Positions 47,946-59,579 of a stretch of DNA of 64,000 nt are shown here, piece after piece (positions within the stretch are counted from its first letter, which is position 1; each line of letters opens with the position of its first letter). The position numbers and the translations under genes are program-made. The stretch is taken from contig OX104124.1 of NCBI GenBank assembly GCA_944474755.1, forward strand, positions 5,358,437 through 5,422,436, in the 5' to 3' direction. This DNA is from Limnoperna fortunei. Its lineage: Eukaryota > Mollusca > Bivalvia > Mytilida > Modiolidae. The notes beneath the pieces are model-generated. The model was not told the origin of the DNA and searched no databases. It saw only the letters and a list, made by a program, of their open reading frames with translations.

Positions 47946-49322
47946 ACGGTCAACAAGACACTTATTACTCAACCAAAATAACAACCACAAGTCAGAACTA
48001 ACGACTCAGTATACAAAAGCGAACATTTGCTCAGTGAGTGTAGATAATTTAAGCACTTGAACATAAATGATCGAAAAGCTTTACTAAAGAAATAATTGAA
48101 TCTGCTTCAAAGTTAACACGAAAATCATCTATCACGTAATTGTGACAGGCAACTTGAGTGTAAACGTAATAATCACTTAGCTGCCATGCATGTCTTTGAT
48201 AATCTAATACCGCAAAACCAACTTTCGAATTAATACAACGGGGAAATCGTTTACTCCGGATGTACTCATATTTGCGTTAGTAAATTCTTGTGCAAGTAAT
48301 GTGCTCAGATTGTATAAGTCAATATTTACAATACGTCAAGTAAAGTACCGCCACAACGTATATACGCCATAATATATAAACAGTGTAATTGTACACTTCC
48401 GAGGAAAAAACTGTTCAACATGTTCGAAATAAATAGTAATCTAGAACAATACTCCTTGACTAGTTGTAGTGGCCGTTCCACAATGCTAGCTAGAAAAGCA
48501 AAACGATTCGTTGTTGAGTCGCTTGATCAGAGCTACAGCATCAAATTTCACTCAATAATTGATTGTGACTCAATATCAAACACCTAGCCATAAATCCTAA
48601 ATGTAAAATGTACATCACTAATCTTTTATTCTCACTTAAAATCAATAACATTAATGATACCGTCTTTGGGTGACTCAGAAATACTACTAACTGTAACATA
48701 ATACGACACGACACTGTGTGTACACAATTATTCTTTAATATCAGACAATTCTTGTTCAACAACAGTTCATTGTCACCTGATAAAACTCTAGTTGGTGGGG
48801 CTTAGCAATTATATAATCAACATTTTTTAGTTATTCCAAAGTGCTAGCCCTACCTGTTACCGTCATTCAAAATACCAAATGAACAATATTGATCGTCTAC
48901 ACTGATCGTGTAACAGTTGATCGTCTGACAACAATAATGTCACGTCCATTTCAAATTCTATTTATTGAATTGTGTAAACATACAAACCAAACATTTTATC
49001 ACTTTTACCAGTTTGAATTTGTATTTGTGTAACAAAAAATATATGTTATTTGTTCATTTTGAACTAATCTTTCGTGTATTAATCTGTCTATATTGGGTAA
49101 TACACGCGAATCGAGACGGTTGTTTGTGTATTGACGACCGAACGAAACTGGAAAATACCTGGGCACATCATCTTCAACTCAAAATAAACAAATGTTCCTG
49201 ACGCCATATTAAGCTAGTTTTGGTATCCAATGAAAGCTTAGATTTCCATTTTGAGCAAAAAAGTGGCGATTTTTAATATCCGTAAATTTCAAGCTGAACA
49301 ACTAAGATAAAACATTCAAATT
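47946..49322. repeat. Direct duplication, copy 2
   Basis: Partner of 43818-45408. It ends within a few bases of the start of the larger segmental duplication at 49326, so the two events share a breakpoint region. Confidence 0.85.
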
Positions 49323-49637
49323 TATCTGGTATATCTGATTAGTCTAGTGTATCTATGTCAATAAGAATTATCTTTTATAATTAATATTACAGCTAATTAG
49401 TTGCTGTAAATCAACTTAAAAAAACATAAAAAGTTGTATTATATTCTTTCCAATGTAATGTAGGGTTACCAGAAGTTGTTCATGATCCTCTTATAATGAA
49501 GAAGTTATTGCTTGACAAGGAAATACAAATTGACAATTAAGTGTAAAGAATATTTATATTGAGTTTTATAGTTATAACAAAAATTGATACAAACTTTTGT
49601 TTTAATCGGTAAATTTAAAATTTGAATATATCATATT

Positions 49638-49705
49638 TTAATGTACTTAACAAACAATTGTTAAATGCAACATGCCATTTAGCAATTGTTTGTTAAGTAC
49701 ATTAA
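49638..49705. repeat. 30-bp inverted repeat, duplicate copy
   Basis: Same hairpin as 34054-34121 with a single A-to-G change in the right arm (CATTTAGCAATTG). Confidence 0.95.
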
Positions 49706-49737
49706 GAAATGTTATATAAAACTTTTGATTTATTCTG

Positions 49738-49777
49738 TGACTTGGTGGTTAAGGTAGTTAATCTAATATTGGCCATG
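49738..49777 (+). mobile_element. SINE head, split by transposon L3
   Basis: GTGACTTGGTGGTTAAGGTA is a box A region. The matching box B part (GTCTGTCAACACTGAGATTG, CGGTTCGAGTCTCAC) resumes at 52965-53015 on the far side of L3, in the same orientation. The same head without its continuation flanks L2 at 34152. Confidence 0.85.
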
Positions 49778-50773
49778 TACAGTACTTGCACCCGTTAACG
49801 CAACACCTATACTGATTGATAACTGATTGCTAACGGATTTTGGAACGCTGGCGGATCGCTGACTGATTGATGACGAAAACATCCGTCCAAAATTATTAAT
49901 CGGTCATTACCTTGGTAACCGTAAGCGATCAGTCCAATCAGTGCGATCCAGAATCCGTCATTTAATTATATGCATAAATCGGTCTGTTTATTTGTGGATA
50001 CGTATAACTTAATCATTTGAAGATGAAACGAATTCTGCGTCATCAGTATATTATATACGCATTTACAATAAAATAAACGCAAGTATTCAAAAGAATAGTT
50101 AATACAAATGTCTCGAAAAAAAAAGAAAAGTAACAAAATTAATGAAAAATGAAAAAAAAAAACAAAAACAAAAAGTAACAAACAAAACGACTCTTTTATT
50201 TATATTATATAAGTAAGCAAATTTCTTTATGGCAGGACATTTATTCGGGTCGAGTCCTATAAGTCGTCAAATAATCCGTTCGATTCAACGCATATCAGTA
50301 GCGATGGAGTAGATATTTTTTTTCGTAATTCATTATTGATCCTCTGTTTTATTTCCGCGACTCGTGATTTCGGCGTCTTTATGTGTCCTATTACAGGTCT
50401 AATTTTTCTCTTAAATATTGTGCTGTTCCGCCCTCCCACTCAGTAACAGAATTATTTTACATTTAGCAAAAAAGTCCTTATTTTCACAGACATCATTTTA
50501 CATGCAGTTAAAAAAACAAGTTACTTAAATCTATGCGTGCATGTTTTTATGTAGTTAACAACATTTTGGTCACCCATTTTTCAATCAAATTATAAAACTG
50601 TTATGTATAAACAGTTGTTGAACTGTTAAACAAACAAAACATATTGTTTACTAAACATAAAGTTGAAAATATTGTAAAATATAAAGCGATAATTGTCACA
50701 AGTTTTATTTGACGTGCAGCACAAGTAGTTAGAGACGTATGCTTACAATTACACTGGATTGTTTGATTGTTTA

Positions 50774-50975
50774 GGGTTTTCAGCAACATATCAGTTATTT
50801 CATGACATCCAGTGTTTTTATTGGTGGTGGGGTCGGAGGAAGCCGGAGTACATTTCTACTGAATTAGGTTGGAGTCGGGCATACCCTTCCTACAGTTATT
50901 TGCAAATCCGCAACCTGTTCACATGCATGTGATAAATAGTCGATTACTAACCAATCAGGCACCGAGGCCCGAAAA
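50774..50975 (-). mobile_element. Nested SINE in L3
   Basis: Copy of 34700-34905 by segmental duplication (TTCATGACATCCAGTG to CAGGCACCGAGGCC). Confidence 0.75.
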
Positions 50976-51153
50976 GTCTACGAATACTGCAGTTAAGCAT
51001 AACAAATGTGCTACAGATAGACACGTTTTTTATGGTACGAAATAGTATTTTTTTTTAGTTTAAACATTGTCATTACAGCCATATCGATAAAACAGAACCT
51101 TTTCAAAACTTTAAAAGAGCGTCCTTCAATTTGAATAATAAAAATAATAATTG

Positions 51154-51154
51154 C

Positions 51155-51198
<44 letters not shown>
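51154..51198 (+). repeat. (GATT)n microsatellite in L3
   Basis: About eleven units, three more than the duplicate in L2. Confidence 0.95.
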
Positions 51199-51201
<3 letters not shown>

Positions 51202-52139
51202 GTTTGCTTTACTTACCCGCGAGCAGTATTTCAGCTTTATTCAGGACGAAAACAAGTTTAATACCAATCAATTATCGAAAGATGGACCGAAGGGAAAACA
51301 TTTTGAATGCCACTGGACAAATATTGGGTATGGGTAGGGGCGGAAAAATTACCTTTTTGCGCCTACTTTTTTAAATCTTCAAAAGGGATGCAAATTGCGC
51401 AAGTTGAGTGGCAATCTCAGAACACGTCATCCACTATGGTCCTCGACACGGCTTTTCCGTATTATGGCATACCCCTACCCCAAGGAGTCATCCCCTATCC
51501 GCTACCTGTGGGCACGCTTGGCAGTTCTGCGAACCCTAGTAACTCATTTCAAATACTATCGATTTATAACGATAACATGTATGCTTATATATCATTAAAT
51601 ATCGAACGCCTATAACAGTCATCGACAAAAAACAAAACATTAATTAAAATGCCATTTTCCATGAACGTGAACTATTTATGATTTCTTTTGAGTAAACACA
51701 AAATTATAGTACAAAACGTATCTTTAAAAAAATTCGTTGTATGTTTCAAAAACTCATAGAATATTTACAAATCTTATTTAATTATTACAGAATAGATAAC
51801 AAAAAGGCGTGTACAATATTAAAAGTACTTCGCCTTTGATATTTTATGAAACAAAAATTCGAAACTGTGACGGCAAGAATGCGAAAAACAGGATTTATTT
51901 TCATCTTACGCTTACATGTTTGCATCTTTAACTTGGAATTGTCTATATACAAGCATGTTTAGTAGTAAATTCTTTATTTGAGATTAAATTCTTGTAAATT
52001 CATGTGACATGAAACAATGAATAGAATATGCAATAGATGTTTCCGCTTTTGTCATAATTCTTATTTAGTATTAACCCGGAATTCTAAGGAATTGTGGCAC
52101 AGAAAAAAATCTTTTTAAGCGTTTATAATAAAAGAGACT

Positions 52140-52345
52140 CGACCTCGGTTGTTAAGGTAGCAGTAATTCACTATTGATCACCGAGGTTGTCTGTTCGACT
52201 CCTGCAGCGAGATGGTGCGCTCGACTCATCACTAAATTTGGAGAGCACAAGTTGTCCTCTCGAAGGTCGATGGTTTCGCTTGGTACTCCAACTCTTCATT
52301 AATATGGTGTTTAACAAACTTCAAACGAATATACATCCAAATCAT
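52140..52345 (+). mobile_element. Nested SINE in L3
   Basis: Duplicate of 36055-36250; head GACCTCGGTTGTTAAGGTAG. Confidence 0.75.
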
Positions 52346-53173
52346 TCTAACACGAAAGCGCAAAGTAAAAAATTATGATTACGCCTTCTTCATGTTTTTC
52401 GTCTTTTTACGCTTTATAAAACCTTATAAGACGAATACCAGTCTTAGGTATACCTAGGCACGTGAGGTCAAATATTTTTTGAAGTCATCGGTTTTTTTTT
52501 AATTTAGTTTTTTTAATTATTTGTTTTTAAATGAAATAACACTATGTGATGTTTATATTCCCTTACAAATGCGTTAGTTATAGATTGGGGGAATTTCTAT
52601 TGATATCATTTATAACTTTAGACTAGTTTAAGCCTTATGTTTAGATAAAACGAGCTAAGATTATGAAAAAACATTTTTGTACTTGTAATATTTGCGAGTG
52701 AAACGAATTTTCATATTTTGAAATATTAATTTCACAGACCGGGAACTGAGTTGACGAATTGTAGCGATCAGTCCAAATCAATCCGTCAGATCAGTCAAAT
52801 CGTTCCTTATCCGTCAATTGACGGATGGACCGATTGGGAACGATTTGACGGATTGGTAATGTTTTAACTGATCTGACTAATTGATAACTGATTGCTGACG
52901 GATTTTGGAACGCTGACGGATCGGTGACGGATTGCTAAAAGTGTTTGCAATCTCAAGTACTGTAGTCTGTCAACACTGAGATTGCCGGTTCGAGTCTCAC
53001 TCATGCAGCCAGGATGGACTCTACTATTTTCTTTAAACAACATAAAAAGAAATTGAACAATCTTTTGTCAGAACTTTTGTCATGCTTTATAAAAAATGCA
53101 ACAATTTGGTTGTGACAAAATAGATTTAACGTTATCTATATTTTATTATTACTATTGCTTCAATTATTATAAA

Positions 53174-53181
53174 TACACGTA
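53174..53181. other. Unoccupied MITE target, possible excision footprint
   Basis: Where locus 1 has TA-MITE-TA (9036-9961), this copy reads TACACGTA. A never-occupied site should have one TA. Two TAs separated by CACG, bases resembling the MITE ends (C...CG/ACGG), suggest the MITE was once here and left a footprint. Confidence 0.5.
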
Positions 53182-54036
53182 GTACTTATAAAGAGCGAGG
53201 ATATGTTAATGAATTTCACATTGGGTTTCTTTTTTTCTTTTTGTTTCACACACTTGTTTTAGTATAAAGCCTAAATTCTTAAAATTTCAGAACATTGATT
53301 GATTGAATGGATGTTTGCTTTACGTCCAGCGAGCAGTATTTCAGTTATATTCAGGACGGGGACAAGTAAACAAACAGAACATCAATTGAAAAAAGGGGTT
53401 GGCTAAGACACAGGAACCAAACATTTAACTGGCGATGAAAACGTACGGAGTATTGGGTAAGGTCAAAGAATTTAGCCTTTTGTAGCGGCTACAATGAGCC
53501 TACTCACTTTAGAAATCCACTGTGGGTCGAGGACTGGGAAACGTCCCAGTATGGTCCCAGAATTGGAGAACAAAAAATTAGCTAAAACATATGCCGGTAT
53601 CACTGTATACCAACACTTGTTTGTTCAGATTGAATATTTCAGTGGGATGTTCATACTCGACGATATGTTCTCTAACAATATTTTCAGCTCTCACATCGTT
53701 ATAAGTAGCGTTATTAACAATTCAAGCACATTAAATGATAACCATTAAGTACGCATTTCAAATAAATGATTGACATACATTTTTGGTAGTACCGATCAAA
53801 CACGTCTCATATTTACGGATTTTTATGTAAGTCTTAGCCAGCATTAATTACAAAAATAAATCTGCAATTAAATAATTTGCTAGTTTTTCAGTACCAAAAC
53901 CAAAACACTGTGCTCTGATAGTGATTTTTTTTTTAAAGTATATATAGCTTAACGTTCATGACTCTACAGCCAATTAAGTGGTTTTGTTTGTATCAAATTG
54001 AAAATATTAACTTGAGCAAAAGACACTCGCAGATTT

Positions 54037-54258
54037 CTAACCAACTTTGGTAATGTTCATAAAACTGCTTTTAACATCTTGTTCCATCGATGGGCACTTT
54101 ACAGTCAAACCATTAGTGCGTCCTAATAGTACATGCAACAAGTCTTCCGGTTGTCCAAGTAACAATATTCTGAGTGCAAATATATCAATCACGATTTCTT
54201 GATTCTTTGGTGTGCAGACAGTTCCGAGTAAAATGCAAAGGTTAATTGTGAATTGCAT
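54037..54258 (-). pseudogene. Coding-like remnant in the body repeat, copy 2
   Basis: A 73-codon minus-strand frame contains EIVIDIFALRILLLGQPEDL, LHVLLGRTNGLTVKCPSMEQ and DVKSSFMNI. It has a stop codon directly before its first ATG. Here the phrases are in one frame, unlike the copy at 11105-11395. The helix-like leucine pattern could be a protein segment, but no family is recognised and splice sites are not obvious. Confidence 0.4.
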
Positions 54259-55579
54259 TTAACACAGACAGTAGACTCTTCTTGCAGAGAAGAAGTCAGT
54301 GCATTTAACTACAAAATACGTGTTATTATGAAAACACTACTTGGGAACACTCGTATGAATCTGACAAAGTAACTTTCGTTCGCCATTCTACCGGATACTT
54401 AACTATTCGATTCGGTTTGGGAGTTTGATAGGAAAATTGCTAAATCACATCATATTTTTCAAAGTAATTGTCAATTTAATCACTTTTTAACATTCTGTAA
54501 ATATTACGAATTAAACTTGTCATTTCTTGTTTTCCACAGAAATACTCGTACAGACGGGTAAATCTTGGTGATCCAAATAGTTTCCAAAGTTGTCAGTTTT
54601 TGTTAAAAAACATACGTGTAAGTTCATTGCCGTCAACTTCAAAGTTAATGTCAAATTGTTCACGTAGGCGTTCCACCATATCAGGTCTAGTAGATTTTGT
54701 CAGATCTGAATTTTTAGTGAAATTGTATTGCCTTTTACTGAGAGCACCACATTCCTTAGTACACTACTTGAGGTTGAAAACGCAACACTTATCAATCCGT
54801 CAGCGATCCGTCAGCGTTCCAAAATCCGTCACCAAACAGTCAGATCAGTCAAATCGTTCCCAATCCGTCAGATCATTCCCAATCTGTCCATCCGTCAATT
54901 GACGGATTTGGAACGATTTGACTGATCTGACGGATTGATTTGCACTGATCGCTCCAATCCGTCTATTCAACTTCCGGTTATTAAAATTAATATTTCGAAA
55001 TGTGAAAATTCGTTTAACTCACAAATATTAAAAGTGTAAAAATGTCAACTGTTATGTCCTCATTGATGGATCGTTTTACCTAATAATAAGGCTAAAACTG
55101 GTCTAAAGTTATTAATTAAAAAATGGAATTTTACTAATACATCTGTGACGAAATAAAAACATTACATAGTGTAATTTTATTCACAAAATAATTAAAACAA
55201 AGTAAATTTAAAAACGCACACACATAATGACTTTAAAAAATGCATCTAGCGTGCCAAGGCGCACGTCCGTATTTTGAAAGTGGAAAACGTCTAGTCTAAA
55301 GTTATAAATAATAAATGGAAATCCCCCCCGACAAAAATCTATCACTAATGCATCTTTGACGGAATATAAACATCACATAGTGTCATTTTATTAAAAAAAA
55401 TAATTAAAAAAGTCATGAAAAAACCACACACACAATAAATTCAAAAAATATCTGACCTCGCATGCCAAGGCGTACATCTCGTATTTGTCTTCAAAAAGTT
55501 TTAAAGCGGAAAAAGCGAGAAACACGAAAATCGTAACATTTTTCACTTCGACTTTTCGAGTTAGCATTGTATGTTTGTT

Positions 55580-55812
55580 TGAAGTTTGTTTAACACTATT
55601 TAAAAAAAAATATTTTAGTTAGTATAATATGACATCGAGTGTTTATTGGGAAGAGCTGGAGTACCCAACTAAACAGCAAACCTTCGACAGGAAAACTGGT
55701 GCTCTTTGCAAACTTATAGGGATGAGTCGAGCACACCATCTCGCTGTAAGGATCGAACAGACAACTTGGTGATCAATAATAGGTTACTGCTACCTTAACC
55801 TCCGAGGTCGAG
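55580..55812 (-). mobile_element. Nested SINE in R3
   Basis: Duplicate of 37165-37395; ATGACATCGAGTGTTTATTG to CCTCCGAGGTCGAGG. Confidence 0.75.
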
Positions 55813-55872
55813 GTTTTTTATTGTAAACGCTTAAATAGGTCATTTGTCGTGGTTTTATCAGTTTTTTTCTTT

Positions 55873-56290
55873 GCCACACTTCCTATGAATTCCGTTCTAT
55901 AATACTGAATGAGATTTACGACAAAAGCGAAAACATCTATTTATATACTTTATTAACTACCCCATATTGCCACATGAATTTACACATAATTAAATAACGA
56001 ATAAACGTATGTACCAAAGTTCATAACAATTCCGCTGTATAATACTGAATAAAATTTACGACAAAAGCGAAAACATCTATTTATATATTTTATCCACTAT
56101 CTCCTTGTGTCACATGAATTTACACAGAATTAAATCTCAAATGAATAATAAACTACTGTGCCACAATTCCTAAGAATTCCGGTGTATAATACTGAATAAG
56201 ATTTACGACAAGCGCGAAAACATCTATTTATATATTTTATTCACTATCTCATTGTGTCACAGAATTAAATCTCAAATAAAGATTAAACTA
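55873..56290 (+). repeat. Three tandem ~140-bp units in R3
   Basis: Same triplication as in R2; the third unit here lacks a few bases before AGAATTAAATCTC. Confidence 0.9.
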
Positions 56291-56714
56291 CCAACCGCGT
56301 TTGTATATCGAAGCTTATGAGTTAAATATGCGAACATGTAAGCGTATTACGAAAATCAATTCTGCTTTCGCTTTTTAGCCATCGCAGTTTGTTTATTTTA
56401 CGATGTCTGTTAAAATAATTCACAGTTAATGATATATAAGTATAAATGGTTTCATTTAAATTCGGAAGTACTTAAATTAGTTTCTAGATTTAACAGAGCT
56501 ACCCAGCGCTGGCGGACATGGGATGTCCTCTCGTTTGTTTTTTTTTTTTTTTGGGGTGGTGGTTCAGGTCATATTAAAATTGCCGCGAACCATAGTGACT
56601 TGTTAAGTGAGTGTCACGCTCCTTGCACGAAAAAAAAAGTAAATCTTACGCCCCAACCCATGCCCCATATTTTAAGTGGAATTAAAAATTGCCATTTTGT
56701 CCATCTTTCTCTAT

Positions 56715-56935
56715 TTGATTGAAGGAGCCGAGTGGTGATGTTAGTTCATCAACTATTGATCGCGTGGTCTGTCAACACTGAGGTTTCGGGTTCGAATCTC
56801 ACTGAGGGTAGGGTGCACTCTACTGGAGGTCGGGGTTTTATCCGGGTACTCCGGCTTCCTCCTCAAACAAAAACTGGACGCCATGATATAGATAAAAAAT
56901 TGCTGAAGGTGTATTAAACAATATTTAAACAAGCA
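56715..56935 (+). mobile_element. Full SINE in R3, absent from L3
   Basis: CCGAGTGGTGATGTTAG, GGGTTCGAATCTCACTGAGG, ACTCCGGCTTCCTCC, AACTGGACGCCATGATATAG. Compared with R2 it has a deletion between box B and the core. Confidence 0.85.
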
Positions 56936-57239
56936 AACAAATCTAATTGACTTATTTTGAACTTATTCTCGTCATGAATAAAGCTGAAATACTCTCGCTG
57001 AAAGAAAACAAACAATCAATCAATACAATAAGTTATTGTTTAAATTGAATGACACTCTTTTAAAGGGCAAGTTTTGAAAAGGTTCTGTTTCATCGATATG
57101 ACACTGTAATGACAATGTTAAGACCAAAAGAATTAACGACGTTTTGTTAACAAAAATTACTATTTCGTACTGAAACACGTGTCTATCTGCAACACATTTT
57201 TACGCTTAACTTTAGTATTCGCAGACAATTCTCCCCGGC

Positions 57240-57430
57240 GTTATTGGAGCCTAGGTGACTGATTGGTTAGTCATCTTCTAGTTATCACATGCCTGTCAAC
57301 AGGTTGCGGATTTTCGAACGACTGCAGATAGGGTGCGCCCGACTCCACTTAATTGACAAAAGACTGTCGGTTTTAACCTGTACTCCGGCTTTCTCCCACC
57401 CCACCCAATAAAAAATGGACGCCATGAAAC
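57240..57430 (+). mobile_element. Nested SINE in R3
   Basis: CCTAGGTGACTGATTGGTTA to ATGGACGCCATGAAACAAAT; duplicate of 38868-39055. Confidence 0.75.
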
Positions 57431-58349
57431 AAATGGAACAATCCAGCGTAATTGTATGTAAACTTTTTTAAACAACTTTTATTGCCTGTCCAATATACTT
57501 GCGACAAGAATCGCTGTATATTTTACAACACAACTTTTTGTTCAGAACAATGCGTTTTGATAGACAATGATTGTTTAACAGTTCAACAATTGTTATACAC
57601 AACAGTTTTATAACTGTATTTAAAATGTTGTAGACTAATAAAAAACACACAGGCATACATTTAAGTAGCTAATAATGATGTCAAAAAGAGGCCACGTTCT
57701 TTCCTAAATGTGAAATAAATCTGTTACTGATTGGGGGAGTCGGGTCGGCTTAATATATGACAACACATATAGATGTAACAGGTCGCAAAAAATAAAATAG
57801 TCACGGGAATAAAAAAAAGAGAATCAATAACATATTACAAAAAACCATTTACCTCGTCGCTACTGATGTGCCTTAAATATAAGTTTTTTTGGGTTTACAG
57901 GACTCGGTTCGCAGATATGTCCTGTTTTAAAGAAATGTGCTTAATTATATAATATAAAGAATTTTTTTTTCTTTAAATATGTTTATTTATTCATTTAAAA
58001 CGAGACATTGTATTAACAATTCTTTTAAACGCATGTTTTTATTTTATTATAAAAATGGTATAATAAATGCATATATTATATACAAATGACGCAGAATCCG
58101 TTTTATCTTTAAATTATTAATTTATATGAATCCGTCAATAAACTAACCGATTTGTGCATATAATTAGATGACGGATTCTGGATAGCACTGATTGGACTGA
58201 TCGCAGTGATCGCTGACGGTTACCAAAGTAATGACGGATTCATAATTTTGGACGGATGTAGTCATCATCAATCCGTCAGCGTTCCAAAATCCGTCAGCAA
58301 TCAGTTATCAATCAGTCAAAGTGTTGCGTTTACGGGTGCAAGTTCTGTA

Positions 58350-59575
58350 GCTAGAGTATACCGGAAATCAATTCCATATAAATCTGCTGCCAAACAACCT
58401 GATGGAGTATGTTCATAAGGGTTAGTGGGTTCAAACTTCTTTCACTATGGGTAATTTCAAATAGTACGTAAAAAGCTTTCCTTCCCTTGTTGCAGTCTTT
58501 TATTTCTGCCTTTTTGCACATTAGGTTAGTGATTTATGTATTTCCAATGTGTATTTTGGAAGAAACTGTTCAGATTTGCTCGTCACCGAGCTTCCATACA
58601 AATGGAAACTCTGTAGTTAAGCATCATTTGCGATTTTGATACACTGAGTTGAAACTCCATACTAGTGAATAATTGTAGAATGCCTCAAGAAGCTTCTGTA
58701 ATGCTTTAAGGCCGATTGCTAATGGCGCATGATAAACATATAAAGCTGGGTTGCGACGATTAATATTTCTGAGATCTGTGCAGCAACATGATGACTCTAG
58801 CTTGTTAGGTAGTTTATGTGTATCTAAGAAGACAGACAAAATTGTGCCTTGAAGAACACATTGTCTAACTTGGAACCACACTGATTCAGCACCTTTCATC
58901 ATCACGGCACATTCAGTGGTTAACAAGGAGTCGAATAATTCCTTTAATTCGAAGTGTTTTAAGTTTACAAATAAGGCCCCTGCGCTTGTTTGATATCTAA
59001 GAACGCTACAAATACAATGGACAGACAATGTTCAATGTTCAACGACAGACCACACTACTTCAGATAATGCACAGTTAATATTTCATTGTTTATATATTCG
59101 CGGATTTCCTTTACTTTGTGCATTCGTTGATATCTGCATTTTTTAATAAATAAAAGGTATTCAAACTAACGGCATCATGTTTTGCAGCTGCCAGACAAAA
59201 CGAAGTGAAAACGCGATGGCGTGATTAATCCAAGTTCCAAATTGTTAGCTCGCGTATACTAGATCTTCGAAGATATTCTGAATTGCTAGATGCACCGTTT
59301 TTATGTTACCTTAAACATTCTCTTTTGATATGTCATCTAATACGGTTTTCAATATACATGTGCTTGGTTTTTTGTGGCTTTTGAATAATTTAAGAATCGC
59401 AACATGGTCTACAGTACATACTACTATCAAAGAAAGGAAAGGTTCGGGATAGACGCTGTCGTTCGCAGAATTAGTTCTACGCCAAACTGAACTATTTGAC
59501 AACATATTTGCAAGATTCGAAGGTATAAGAAAATTCCAATTATTAAGTCACGTGCAAGTCGTAGTGTTCTTTACG
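58350..59575 (-). pseudogene. LINE reverse-transcriptase relic next to R3
   Basis: The 134-codon minus-strand frame (59028-58624) reads through ELFDSLLTTECAVMMKGAES and VRQCVLQGTILSVFLDT, the region up to RT motif B, then runs on with PLAIGLKALQKLL. Upstream, 59505-59311 carries HVAILKLFKSHKKPST, like the KAPGPD region. The catalytic YADD motif is not seen and a frameshift removes motif A. It is the segmental duplicate of 39985-41165. Confidence 0.78.
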
Positions 59576-59579
59576 TAAG

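Larger units (their letters stand above)
49780..52962 (+). mobile_element. TA-target DNA transposon, copy L3 (complete, 3183 bp)
   Basis: Starts CAGTACTTGCACCCG and ends GCAATCTCAAGTACTG, with TA on both sides (49778-49779 and 52963-52964). Because a SINE is interrupted and resumes across it, both ends are fixed independently of R3. Subterminal CCGTCA/TGACGG arrays lie at 49810-49960 and 52765-52930. It carries SINEs at 50774 and 52140 but lacks the SINE at the 6534-equivalent site. It includes an A-rich tract near 50117-50180. No transposase frame; a 102-codon frame at 51307 is not conserved in L1. Confidence 0.92.
52965..54761. repeat. Body repeat between L3 and R3
   Basis: Begins with the resumed SINE fragment to about 53030, then aligns with 8865-11656 and 15026-15315 of locus 1. 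Differences: it lacks the 9038 MITE and the 10350-11020 segment with the LRR exon, and has an extra 280 bp at about 53290-53575. It contains the empty R1 target at 54465. Confidence 0.85.
54762..58347. mobile_element. TA-target DNA transposon, copy R3 (complete, 3586 bp)
   Basis: Starts CACTACTTGAGGTTG (one base off the usual CAGTACTT) after TA 54760-54761, and ends GGGTGCAAGTTCTG before TA 58348-58349. Subterminal CCGTCA arrays lie at 54795-54960 and 58135-58315. Nested SINEs lie at 55580, 56715 and 57240. The ~140-bp unit is triplicated (55873-56290) and the ~190-bp unit duplicated (55085-55480). It inserted about 295 bp away from the R1 site in the same body repeat and in the same orientation. 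The locus 1 copy near 15318 is unoccupied. Confidence 0.9.
49326..59575. repeat. Segmental duplication, copy 2
   Basis: Partner of 33733-41165. This copy keeps the full centre of the transposon pair and is the more ancestral-looking of the two. The shared right limit is in sequence after the LINE relic (CTTTACGTAAGGAT). Confidence 0.9.

Noticed and set aside
43818..49322. The 1.4-1.6 kb direct repeats as LTRs of one retroelement
   Set aside because: They lack TG...CA ends and a polypurine tract that I can see, are too unequal, and the interior gag relic is unaccompanied by pol.
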